Assembly: GCF_003086295.3 (NCBI RefSeq)
Contig: NC_092051.1
Span: 65,597,772 to 65,661,771, forward strand
Length of the DNA stretch: 64,000 nt
Source: Arachis hypogaea
Lineage: Eukaryota > Streptophyta > Magnoliopsida > Fabales > Fabaceae
Direction of reading: 5' to 3'
How positions within the stretch are numbered: position 1 is the stretch's first letter; every line of letters starts with the position of its first letter. The notes beneath the pieces were generated by a model that did no database searches, was not told the origin of the DNA, and saw nothing but the letters and a program-made list of their open reading frames with translations. This document shows, in pieces, positions 52,309-61,843 of this stretch. The translations under genes were made by a program, and so were the position numbers.

Positions 52309-53459
52309 TATAATCCTTCATGGAGAAATCATCCAAACCTCTCATGGAAGGATCAAAAGAGGCCTCAACAAGGCTTCAACAACAATAATGGTGGAAGAAA
52401 TAGGTTTAGCAATGGCAAACCTTTTCCATCATCTTCTCAGCAACAAACAAAGAATTCCAAGCAGAACCACTCTGAATTAGCAACTATAGTCTCTGATTTA
52501 ATAAAACCACTCAAAGTTTTATGACTGAAACAAGGTCCTCCATTAGAAATTTGGAGGCACAAGTGGGTCAGCTGAGTAAGAAAGTTACTGAACTCCCTCC
52601 TAGTACTCTTCCAAGCAATATAGAAGAGAATCCAAAAGGAGAGTGCAAGGCCATCAACATAACCCACACGGCCGAACCTGGAGAGGAGGAAGAGGCAGTA
52701 ATCTCCACTGAGGAAGACCTCAATGACGTCCACTGGCCTCCAAGGAGTTCCCTAATGAGAAACCATGGGAATCTGAGGCTCACACTGAGACCATAGAGAT
52801 TCCATTGAATTTACTTTTGCCATTCATGAGCTCTGATGAGTATTCTTCCTCTGAAGAGGATAAAGATGTTACTGAAGAACAAGTTGCTAAGTACCTTGGA
52901 GCAATCATGAAGCTAAATGCCAAGCTATTTGGTAATGAGACTTGAAGGATGAACCCCCTTTCTCACCAAAGAATTGGATGACTTGACTAGGCAAAAATTA
53001 CCTCTGAAGAGACAAGATCCTGGAAAGTTCTCAATACCTTGTACCATAGGCACCATGACCTTTGAGAAGGCTCTGTGTGACCTAGGGTCAAGCATAAACC
53101 TCATGCCTCTCTCTGTAATGGAGAAGCTAAGGATCCTTGAGGTACAAGCTGCAAGAATCTCACTAGAGATGGCAGACAATTCAAGAAAATAGGCTTATGG
53201 ACTTGTAGAGGATGTCTTGGTAAAGGTTGAAGACCACTACATCCCTGCTGATTTCATAATCCTAGATACTGCGAAGTGTATGGATGAATCCATCATCCTT
53301 GGCAGACCCTTCCTTCAAGTGAATGAGGACTCCCTTGTGTTTAAAGCTCAAGGATCTCCCTCTGTAACCATGGAGAAGAAGCATGAAAAGCTTCTCTCAA
53401 TACAGAGTCAAACAAAACCCCCACATTCAAACTCTAAGTTTGGTGTTGGGAGGCCATAA
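52309..53459 (+). pseudogene. gag: gag-protease C-terminal part of element D
   Basis: Resumes gag after S (YNPSWRN, HPNLSWKDQ). Frameshifts lie near 52508, 52740-52800 and 52940; TAG at 53190-53192 closes the protease frame. Recognisable parts are the coiled coil SSIRNLEAQVGQLSKKVTE, the acidic FMSSDEYSSSEED, the protease core ALCDLGSSINLMPLS with Asp near 53079, and SIILGRPFLQV. Compared with G, a stretch after GRPFL is deleted. The C-terminus ends in PPHSNSKFGVGRP at 53459. Protease would cut Gag into its mature parts; this copy cannot. Confidence 0.82.
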
Positions 53460-53530
53460 CCAAACTTTAATTTGGTGTTAAGAGGCCATCATCATGCTCT
53501 GAGTATCTGTGAGGCTCTATGAGAGCCCAC

Positions 53531-53578
53531 TGTCAAGCTACTAACATTAAAGAAGCGCTTGTTGGGAGGCAACCCAAT
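53531..53578 (+). promoter_or_regulatory. Post-stop hairpin module (D)
   Basis: TGTCAA-GCTA-CTAACA (53531-53546, stem decayed) and GTTGGG-AGGCAA-CCCAAT (53561-53578), starting 70 bases after the gag-protease stop. Confidence 0.7.
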
Positions 53579-53727
53579 TTTACCTATCTATGTTAAATTT
53601 CTATTTTCCATTGTTATTTTATGTTTTCTGTAGGTTGATGATCATGTGAAGTCACAAAAACAATTGAAAAAGCAAAAAACAAACTGAAAAACAGAATGAA
53701 AAATAGCACACCCTGGAGGAGAAGCCT

Positions 53728-53925
53728 ACTGGCATTTAAACGCCAGTAAAGGCAACAGAATGGGTGTTAAACGCACAGTCTGGCACCATTCTGGGGATTT
53801 AACGCCAGAAATGGGCACCAGACTGGCGTTTAACGCCAGAAAAGGGCAAGAAGCTGGCGTTAAACGCCAGAAATGGGCAGCAACCTGGCGTTTAACGCAG
53901 GATTGGCAGCAAAGGGCGTTTTGCA
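53728..53925 (+). repeat. GGCGTTTAACGCC palindrome array (D internal)
   Basis: About eight units, for example CTGGCGTTTAACGCCAG and CTGGCGTTAAACGCCAG, perfect or nearly perfect palindromes, spaced about 30 bases apart. Confidence 0.82.
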
Positions 53926-54335
53926 AGCCTAATTGGTGCAGAGATGAGAAATTCTTGACACCTCAGGATTTGTGGACCCCACAAGATCCCCACCAACCTC
54001 AACTCACTCTCTTTCTTCACACCTTTTCATAATACTCTTCCCAAATACCCTTCACCAATCCACATCCATCCATCATAAACCCCACCTACCTCACCATTCA
54101 AATTCAAACCACTTTACCTCCCAAACCCACCCATACATGGCCAACCTTTCCCTCTCCCCACTCCTATATAAACCTATCTTCACCCCTTCATTTTCACACA
54201 TCTTAAACACTACTTCTTCCTCTTGGCCAAAACACTAACCCCTCCTCCATCTCCTCTATTTCTTCTTCCTCTACTCTCTTCCTTCTTCTTTTGCTCGAGG
54301 ACGAGCAAACGTTCTAAGTTTGGTGTGGTAAAAGC
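53926..54335 (+). promoter_or_regulatory. Pyrimidine-rich leader with internal RGGA hairpin (D)
   Basis: A C/T-rich non-coding stretch leads to TTTGCTCG-AGGA-CGAGCAAA (54290-54309, 8-bp stem) and CGTTCTAAGTTTGGTGTGG (54310-54328), 35 bases before the ORF2 start. One copy of the CTTGTGGGGTCCAC-type unit lies near 53960. Confidence 0.7.
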
Positions 54336-54362
54336 ATTGCTTTTTTTTTTCCATAACCATTT

Positions 54363-55416
54363 ATAGCACCTAAGGCCGGAGAAACCTCTAGAAAGAGGAA
54401 AGGGAAGGCAAAAGCTTCCACCTCCGAGTCATGAGAGATGGAGAGATTCATCTCAAGGGTGCATCAATACACTTCTATGAAGTTGTGGCCAAGAGGAAGG
54501 TGATCCCCGAGGTCCCTTTCAAGCTCAAAAAGGGTGAATACCTGGAGATCCGACATGAGATTTGAAGAAAAGGTTGGGAAGTTCTCACCAACCCCATTCA
54601 ACAAGTCGGAATCTTAATGCTTCAAGAGTTCTATGCCAATGCATGGATCACCAAGAAGCATGATCAAAGTGTGAACCCAGTCCGGAAATACTTAGATTTG
54701 AGTCCGGAAAATGTAAGGTTGGCATTCAACTTGCCCATGATGCAAGGAGATGTACGCCCTACACTAGAAGGATCAACTTTGATCAAAGGTTGGACCAAGT
54801 CCTCATAGACATTTGTGAAGAGGGCACTCAATGGTTGGAGTTCATCCAACGCTCAATCATTCCCACTAGCAACCGGTCTGAAGTTACTATAGACCGGGCT
54901 ATCATGATCCATAGCATCATGATTGGAGAGGAAGTAGAAGTTCATGAGGTTATATCCCTAGAACTCTACAAGGCGGCGGACAAGTCCTCTACTTTGTCAA
55001 GGTTAGCCTTCCCTCATCTCATTTGTCACCTTTGTAATTCAGCTGGAATTGACATAGAGGAAGACATCCTCATTGATGAGGATAACCCCATCACTAAGAA
55101 AAGGATGGAGCAAACAAGAGATCCTACTCATGGACAAGAGCATGAGGAAATTTCTCATCATGAAATCCCTGAGATGCCTCAAGGGATGCATTTTCCTCCA
55201 CAAAATTATTGGGAGCAAATTAACACCTCCCTAGGAGAATTAAGTTCCAATATGGGACAACTAAGGGTGGAACACCAAGAACATTCTATCCTCCTTCATG
55301 AAATTAGAGAAGATCAAAGAATCATGAGAGAGGAGCAACAAAGGCAAGGAAGAGACATTGAGGAGCTCAAGCACTCCATAAGATCTTCAAGAGGAAGAAC
55401 TAGCCATCATCACTAA
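54363..55416 (+). pseudogene. ORF2 of element D (envelope-position ORF)
   Basis: The start codon expected from G and H reads ATA at 54363-54365. A TGA and frameshifts follow in the first 400 bases, but 54790-55416 is a clean frame of 208 codons. It shows FIQRSIIPTSNRSEVTIDRA, then LAFPHLICHLCNSAGI, then the coiled coil INTSLGELSSNMGQLRVEHQ and LHEIREDQRIMREEQQRQ, and the basic tail SSRGRTSHHH. The family is the same as ORF2 of G and H and, more distantly, E. Function unknown; no signal peptide or membrane segment. Confidence 0.75.
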
Positions 55417-56467
55417 GGTGGACCCATTCTTTAATTTCCTTGTTCTTAATTTTCTATTTTTCGAATTTTTATGCTTTATGTTTATCTATGTTTGTGTTTT
55501 TATTACATGATCATTAGTGTCTTAGTGTCTATGCCTTAAAGCTATGAATGTCCTATGAATCCATCACCTTTCTTAAATGAAACATGTTTTTAATTGCAAA
55601 AGAAAAAGAAATACATGAATTTTGAATTTTAAATAGTTTAATTATTTTGATGTGGTGGCAATACTTTTTGTTCTTCTGAATGAATGCTTGAACAGTGCAT
55701 TTTTTTGAAATTGTTATTTATGAATGTTAAAATTGTTGGCTCTTGAAAGAATGATGGAAAAGGAGAAATGTTATTGATAATCTGAAAAAGATCATAAAAT
55801 TGATTCTTAAAGCAAGAAAAAGCAGTGAAAGAAAAAAATGGCGAAAAAAAAAGAGAAAAAGAAAAAGCAAGCAGAAAAAGCCAATAGCCCTTTAAACCAA
55901 AAGGCAAGGGTAAAATAAAAAGGATCCAAGGCTTTGAGAATCAGTGGATAGGAGGGCCTACAAGAATAAAATCCTGGCATAAGTGGCTAAACCAAGCTGT
56001 CCCTAACCATGTGCTTCTGGCATAAAGGTGTCAAGTGAAAACTTGAGACTGAGCGGTTAAAGTCATGGTCCAAAGCAAAAAAAAGTGTGCTTAAGAACCC
56101 TGGACACCTCTAATTGGGGACTCTAACAAAGCTGAGTCACAATCTGAAAAGGTTCACCCAGTTATGTGTCTGTGGCATTTATGTATCCGGTGGTAATACT
56201 GGAAAACAAAGTGCTTAGGGCCACGGCCAAGACTCATAAAGTAGCTGTGTTCAAGAATCAACATACTAAACTAGGAGAATCAATAGCACTATCTGAATTC
56301 TGAGTTCCTATAGAAGCCAATCACTCTGAACTTCAAGGGATAAAGTGAGATGCCAAAACTATTCAGAAGCAAAAAGCTAATAGCCCCGCTCATATAATCA
56401 AGACTGATCTTCATAGATTTTTTGGAATTCATTGTATATTCTATTCTTTTTATCCTATTGATTTTTA
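55417..56467 (+). other. Spacer between ORF2 and PPT (D)
   Basis: 1.05 kb non-coding, matching 27887-28959 of G in the opposite orientation. A-rich around 55830-55870. No gene. Confidence 0.6.
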
Positions 56468-56505
56468 GTTGCTTGGGGACAAGCAACAATTTAAGTTTGG
56501 TGTTG
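56468..56505 (+). promoter_or_regulatory. PPT-like tract and RGGA hairpin at 3' end of D
   Basis: GTTGCTTG-GGGA-CAAGCAAC (56468-56487, 8-bp stem), then AATTTAAGTTTGGTGTTG and the LTR at 56506. Confidence 0.78.
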
Positions 56506-58165
56506 TGATGAGCGGATAATTTATACGCTTTTTGGCATTGTTTTTAGTATGTTTTTTGTATATTTTAGTTAGTTTTTATTATGTTTTTATTAGTTTTTAA
56601 ATAAAAATCACATTTCTGGACTTTACTATAAGTTTGTGTATTTTTCTTTGATTTCAGGTATTTTCTGGCTAAAATTGAGGGACCTGAGCAAAAATCTGAT
56701 TCAGAGGCTGAAAAAGGACTGCAGATGTTGTTGGATTCTGACCTCCCTGCACTCGAAGTGAATTGTATGGAGCTAAAGAAGCCCAATTGGTGGGCTTTTA
56801 ATTGCGTTGGAAAGTAGACATCTTGGGCTTTCCAAAAATATATAATAGTCCATACTTTGTTCGAGATTTGATGGCCCAAACCGGCGTTCCAATTCAGCAT
56901 AGAAATTCTAGCGTCAAAACGCCAGAACTGGCATAAAAGCTGGAGTTAAACGCCCAAACTGGCACAAAAGCTAGCGTTTAACTCCAAGAAAAGCCTCTCT
57001 ACACGTGAAAGCTTCAACGCTCAGCCCAAGCACACACCAAGTGGGCCCGGAAGTGGATTCTGCATCATTTACTCATTTCTGTAAACCCTAGGTTACTAGT
57101 TTTCTACAAATAGGACCTTTTGCTATTGTATTTTCGGACTTTTACACACTTGATCATACTTTTGATCTTGGTTCTTCTGTTCCCTCTCTGGGGCCGAAGC
57201 CAATGATCACAATTATCTCTTTTTATTTTCAACGGTGGAGTTTCTACACACCATAGATTAAGGTGTGAAGCTCTGCTGTTCCTCATGAATTAATGCAAAG
57301 TACTATTTTTTTTCTATTCAACTCAAGCCTATTTCTATTCTAAGATATCCATTCGTTCTTCAACATGATGAATGTGATGATCCGTGACACTCATCACCAT
57401 TCTCACCTATGAACGCGTGCCTGACAACCACTTCCGTTCTACATGCAAACAAGCTTGAATGAGTATCTCTTGGGTTTCTAATCTAAGATTAGAACCTTCG
57501 TGGTATAGGCTAGAATCAATTAGCGGCCATTCCTGAGATTCGGAAAGTCTAAGCCTTGTCTATGGTATTTCGAGTAGGATCAGGAAAGGGATGACTGTGA
57601 CGAGCTTCAAACTCGCGAGTGTTGGGAGTAGTGACAGACGCAAAAGGATCAATGGATCCTATTTCAACATGATCGAGAACCAACAGCTGATTAGCCGTGC
57701 GGTGACAGCGCATTTGGAATATTTTCACTGAGAGGACGGGAGGTATCCATTGACAATGGTTAGGTTAAAACCAACATAAAGCTTGCCATAGAAAGGAGTA
57801 TGATTGATTGGAAGAAGCAATAGGAAAGCAGAGGTTCAGAAGGAACAAAGCATCTCTATATGCTTATCTGAAATTCTCACCAATGAATTACATAAGTATC
57901 TGTATCCTATTTTATGTTTTATTCATCTTTTAATTATCAATCCTCCATAACCATTTGAATCCGCCTGACTGAGATTTACAAGATGACCATAGCTTGCTTC
58001 AAGCCGACAATCTCCGTGGGATCGATCCTTACTCACGTAAGGTTTATTACTTGGACGACCCGGTGCACTTGCTGGTTAGTTGTGCGGAGTTGTGATAAAG
58101 AGTTGAGATTACAATTGTGCGTACCAAGTTGTTGGCGCCATTGATGATCACAATTTTGTACACCA
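56506..58165 (+). repeat. 3' LTR of element D
   Basis: 1660 bp, TGATGAGCGG to TTTTGTACACCA, followed by the duplication TGTAT at 58166-58170. Promoter module with TATA at 56838-56847. The internalised PBS relic of the 5' LTR is present here too, near 58118-58141. Confidence 0.9.
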
Positions 58166-58170
58166 TGTAT

Positions 58171-58692
58171 CTAAAGGAGGTTGTGAAAGTTAGGATAGTT
58201 GATTGGGATAGGATTGTGAATGGAATTGGTTGTTTTGTGGTTGTGTGTTCTGAAAGTTGTATGACTTTTGTGGGTAATGGAATGAGTTTTATGGATTGTG
58301 AAATGAATTGTATGAATTTGGAAAGGAATTTTGTGTTGAGGCATACTCAAATGGTGAAGAATTTGGACATGTGAAACTAGGAGGTGAGGTTGGATAATTG
58401 AAAGGTGATGGCTCTTGATGAATGGGGTATGAATAAGTGAGATCTCTTTGATTTTGATCTTCCCAGCCACAACTTGAGTAGTGATCAATTTCACCAAAAT
58501 ATGGACTATTTTGTGGTTCTGGAAAGTACCTCGTTCATGTTTTTGACACTCCCACCCACCATGAGCATAATAACAGGGATCATCCTGTGGTGGTGGAAGG
58601 TTTCCCATGAAATTTAATTGGTCAAAATATCATGGTTGCTCCTTTCGTTCTTGCAAAAAGCTCTCTCTCAAATAACAATCACCAAAAGACAT
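58171..58692 (-). pseudogene. ORF1 N-terminal part, element C (gag-like)
   Basis: Minus-strand frame from ATG 58692 (MSFGDCYLRESFLQERKEQP), then a TGA, then MGNLPPPQDDPCYYAHGGWE from 58608, with a frameshift near 58545. The following sequence in the adjacent phase is rich in Pro, Ser, Asn and Tyr (YPIHQEPSPFNYPTSPPS, QNSFPNSYNSFHNP). The composition is like the N-terminus of F's ORF1, though no clear alignment is visible. D interrupts the gene; the rest is at 12110-13012. No named domain. Confidence 0.5.
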
Positions 58693-58883
58693 TGGAATTT
58701 CCATAGGGAGGCAATATCACATACAGCTAGTGGTTAGTGTGCTAACAAGTGAATGAGCAAATAAAACCTACTAAAATTGCAGAAATTAGCAGTAACAAAC
58801 TGAAACAAAAACTATTAACAAAAGAAAAGAAAAGTGCTCAATATAGTTATCCTCCAATTTAGTAATTGTCAATGCAAAACCAA

Positions 58884-58901
58884 TCCCCGGCAACGGCGCC
58901 A
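58884..58901 (-). promoter_or_regulatory. Primer-binding site, tRNA-Asp type (C)
   Basis: The plus strand reads TCCCCGGCAACGGCGCCA, an exact tRNA-Asp end, six bases inside the LTR start at 58908. It fixes C's orientation as minus. Confidence 0.9.
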
Positions 58902-58907
58902 TAAACT

Positions 58908-58967
58908 TGATACACTCGAAAACTGTCTCTCAACAATTTTCTACCAGCAAGTGCACCAGATTGTCGT
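58908..58967 (-). repeat. 5' LTR of element C, first 60 bases
   Basis: TGATACACTCGAAAACTGTCTCTCAAC and onward matches the start of the 3' LTR at 8586. It is cut by H at 58968. Confidence 0.85.
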
Positions 58968-59906
58968 TGGTGCACAAAATTGTGATCATCAATGGCGCCA
59001 ACAGCTTGGTATGCACAATTGTAATCTTAACTCTTTGTCACAACTCCGCACAACTAACCAGCAAGTGCACTGGGTCTTCCAAGTAATAAACCTTACGTGA
59101 GTAAGGGTCGATCCCACGAAGATTGTCGGCTTGAAGAAAGCTATGGTTATCTTGTAAATCTCAGTCAGGAAGATTCAAATGGTTATGGAGAATTGATAAT
59201 TAAAAGATGAACAAAATATAAGATAAGATAGAGATACTTATGTAATTCATTTGTGAGAATTTCAGATAAGCGTATGAAGATGCTTTGTTTCTTCTGAACC
59301 TCTGCTTTCCTATTGCCTTCATCCAATCATTCATACTCCTTTCCATGGCAAGCTTTATGTTGGGTTTCACCGTTGTCAATGGCTAATCATCTGTCGGTTC
59401 TCGATCATGTTGGAATAGGATCCATTGATCCTTTTGCATCTGTCACTACGCCCAACACTCGCGAGTTTGAATCCATTGATCCTTTTGCATCTGTCACTAC
59501 ACCCAACACCCGCGAGTTTGAAGCTCGTCACAGTCATCCCTTCCTAGATCCTAATCGAAATACCACAGACAAGGTTTAGACTTTTCGGATCTCAAGAATG
59601 CTGCCAATTGATTCTCGCCTATACCACGAAGACTCTGATCTCATAGAATGGAAGGCTCGGTTGTCAGGCGAGGCAACCTTGCATCATGAACCAAGAGGCT
59701 AAGAGATACACACCCAATCTAAGGTAGAACGGAGGTGGTTGTCAGGCACGCGTTCATAGGTTGAGAATGGTGATGAGTGTAACAGATCATCACATTCATT
59801 AAGTTGAAGTGCGAATGAATATCTTGGAATAAGAATAAGCTTGAATTGAATAGAAAAACAATAGTACTTTACATTAATTCATGAAGAACAGCAGAGCTCC
59901 ACACCT
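58968..59906 (-). repeat. Truncated 3' LTR of element H
   Basis: Starts TGGTGCACAAAATTGTG, like A and D rather than G. It breaks off at CTCCACACCTT and passes directly into ORF2, so the promoter half of the LTR, the PPT and the ORF2 end are deleted. It contains a junction relic (TGGCGCCA 58993-59000, TGGTATGCA 59008-59016) and a 51-bp tandem duplication (59421-59471, 59472-59522). Confidence 0.85.
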
Positions 59907-60874
59907 TCTAGGGAGGTGTTGATTTGCTCCCAATAGTTTTGTGGAGGAAAATGCATATGAGGCATCTCTGGGATCTCATGGTGATGAGCTTCCTGTGCCT
60001 CTTGAGCTCCATGAATGGGCTCTCTTGCTTGCTCCATCTTTTTCTTAGTGATGGGCTTCTCTTCCTCAATGTGAATGTCTCCTTCTATGGAAGCTCCAGC
60101 TGAGTAACCTAGATGGCAAATAATATGAGGAAAAGCTAGCCTTGCCCCAGGAGAGGGCTTTTCAGCTATTTTGTAGAGTTCAAGGGAGATGACTTCATGA
60201 ACCTCTACTTCTTCTCCAATCATGATGCTATGGATCATGATGGCCCGATCCACAGTAACTTCAGCTCGGTTGCTAGTGGGGATGATGGAGCGTTGGATGA
60301 ACTCCAACCATCCTCTAGCCACAGGCTTGAGGTCCAATTTTCTTAGTTGAACCGGCTTGCCTTTGGAGTCAATCTTCCATTGAGCTCCTTCCACACATAT
60401 ATCGATGAGGACTTGGTCCAACCTTTGATTAAAGTTGACCCTTCTAGTGTAGGGGCGTTCATCTCCTTGCATCATAGGCAAGTTAAACGCCAACCTCACA
60501 TTTTCCAGACTAAAATCCAAGTATTTCCCCGAACCATTGTAACATAGTTCTTTGGATCCGGGTTCTTACTTTGATCAAGGTTCTTGGTGATCCATGCATT
60601 GGCATAGAACTCTTGAACCATTAGGATGCCGACTTGTTGTACGGGATTTGTTAGAACTTCCCAACCTCTTCTTGAATTTCATGTTGGATCCCGGATACTC
60701 ATTTCTTTTGAGTTTGAAAGGAACCTCGGAGATCACCTTCTTCTTGGCCACAACATCATAGAAGTGGTCTTCATGAGCTTTGGAGATCAATCTTTCCATC
60801 TCCCATGACTCGGAGGTGGAAGTTTTTGTCTTCCCTTTCCCTTTTCTAGAGGATTCTCCGGTCTTGGGTGCCAT
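59907..60874 (-). pseudogene. ORF2 of element H, C-terminally truncated
   Basis: The start ATG at 60874 is the same as in G (MAPKTGESSRKGKGK). Two frameshifts near 60671-60690 and one near 60530 separate it from the long frame 60520-59879, which keeps VRLAFNLPMMQGDERPYTRR, IPTSNRAEVTVDRAIMIHSI and LAFPHIICHLGYSAGA. At 59907 the frame runs into LTR sequence, so the coiled-coil C-terminus after INTSLE is lost. Unlike G, H keeps the frame around the EVISLELYK segment. Confidence 0.78.
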
Positions 60875-60910
60875 CAATGGTAATGGAAAAACAAAAAGCT
60901 TATGCTTTTA

Positions 60911-60947
60911 CCACACCAAACTTAGAATATTGCTCGCCCTCGAGCAA
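60911..60947 (-). promoter_or_regulatory. Internal RGGA-type hairpin and AAGTTTGGTGTGG tract (H)
   Basis: TTGCTCG-AGGG-CGAGCAA on the minus strand (60947-60930), then TATTCTAAGTTTGGTGTGG, as in G. Confidence 0.7.
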
Positions 60948-61393
60948 GAATATAAAGAATTAGATGAAGAAGAAGAAGAAAAGATGGAGAATAGGGAGGA
61001 GGTGTGTTTCGGCCAAGAAGAGAAGAGAGGGTTGTGTTGTGTGAAAATGAGGAAGAATGGAAGGCTTTATATAGGAAGGGAGGGGGGGTTAAGGTTCGGC
61101 CATATGGGTAGGTTTGGGTGGGAAATTGATTTGAATTTTGAAGGTAGGTGGAGTTTATTGGGTAGGTTTATGGGGAAGAGTGGGTGGATGTGAGTGGTGA
61201 AGGGTTAATAGGGAAGAGAGATGGAGGTGATAGGTGAAGGGTTTTGGGGAAGAGTGTTTATTGGGAATAGAGGATGATTGAGAAGAGAGAAGAGAGTGAG
61301 TGGAGGTAGGTGGGGATCTTGTGGGGTCCACAGATCCTGAGGTGTTCAAGGATTTACAACATTGCACCAAATTAGGCATGTAAAATGCCCTTG
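60948..61393 (-). other. Purine-rich stretch (H)
   Basis: Equivalent to 30181-30684 of G, non-coding, with a single copy of the 29-bp CTTGTGGGGTCCACAG-type unit near 61317-61345. Confidence 0.55.
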
Positions 61394-61655
61394 CACACAA
61401 GTCTGGGCGTTCAACGCCAGGTTGGTGCCCATTTTGGGCGTTCAACGCCCATTTGTTGCCCATTTCTGGCGTTGAACGCTAGAACCATGCTTGTTCTGGG
61501 CGTTCAGCGCCAGCTCCTCTCCAGGGTGCAATTATGGCGTTCAGCGCCCAAATGATGCCCATTTTCGGCGTTCAGTGCACAGATACTGCCCATTTTGGGC
61601 GTTCAGCGCCAGAACCATGCTCTGTTCTGGCGTTGAACGCCAGGCGGGTGCTTCC
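61394..61655 (-). repeat. GGCGTT...AACGCC palindrome array (H internal)
   Basis: Matches the array of G unit by unit, about ten copies. Confidence 0.8.
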
Positions 61656-61777
61656 TCCAGGGTGTGATTTTTCTTCTGCTGTTTTTGATTCTGTTTCTAA
61701 ATTTTTCGTTTATTTTGTGATTCCACATGATCATGAACCTATGAAAATATGAAAAAAATAAAATTAGATAAATAAAC

Positions 61778-61825
61778 ATTGGGTTGCCTCCCAACAAGCG
61801 CTTCTTTAATGTCAATAGCTTGACA
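61778..61825 (-). promoter_or_regulatory. Post-stop hairpin module (H)
   Basis: TGTCAA-GCTA-TTGACA (61825-61810) and GTTGGG-AGGCAA-CCCAAT (61795-61778) on the minus strand, directly after the gag-protease stop at 61844. Confidence 0.75.
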
Positions 61826-61843
61826 GTGGGCTCTCATAGAGCC

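Larger units (their letters stand above)
13018..58165 (+). mobile_element. Element D: gag-protease retrotransposon without pol, split by E and S
   Basis: Plus-strand element bounded by the 5-bp duplication TGTAT (13013-13017 and 58166-58170). Its own parts: 5' LTR, PBS, leader, gag-protease in three pieces (16395-16622, 48755-49584, 52309-53459), palindrome array, ORF2 (54363-55416), spacer, PPT and 3' LTR. No RT, RNase H or integrase sequence lies between protease and ORF2, and the closely related G and H lack them too, so absence of pol is a family trait rather than damage in one copy. Gag-protease and ORF2 are both broken here. Confidence 0.9.
8586..58967 (-). mobile_element. Element C: non-autonomous element, split by D and H
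   Basis: Minus-strand element now spread over 50 kb because later elements sit inside it. Its own parts are the 3' LTR 8586-10619, internal sequence 10620-13017 and 58171-58907, and the first 60 bases of the 5' LTR at 58908-58967. D interrupts the internal region with a TGTAT duplication, H the 5' LTR after GTCGT. Its LTR start (TGATTCACT / TGATACACT, then ACTGTCTCTCAAC) is the same family as solo LTR S. The internal region holds a gag-like ORF1 without protease, RT or integrase motifs, so the element would need enzymes supplied by another element. Confidence 0.8.

Noticed and set aside
58171..58608. Ile/His-rich 145-codon frame as a new gene
   Set aside because: It is the frame-shifted reading of C's gag-like ORF1 N-terminus; the adjacent phase gives the Pro/Asn-rich sequence expected there.
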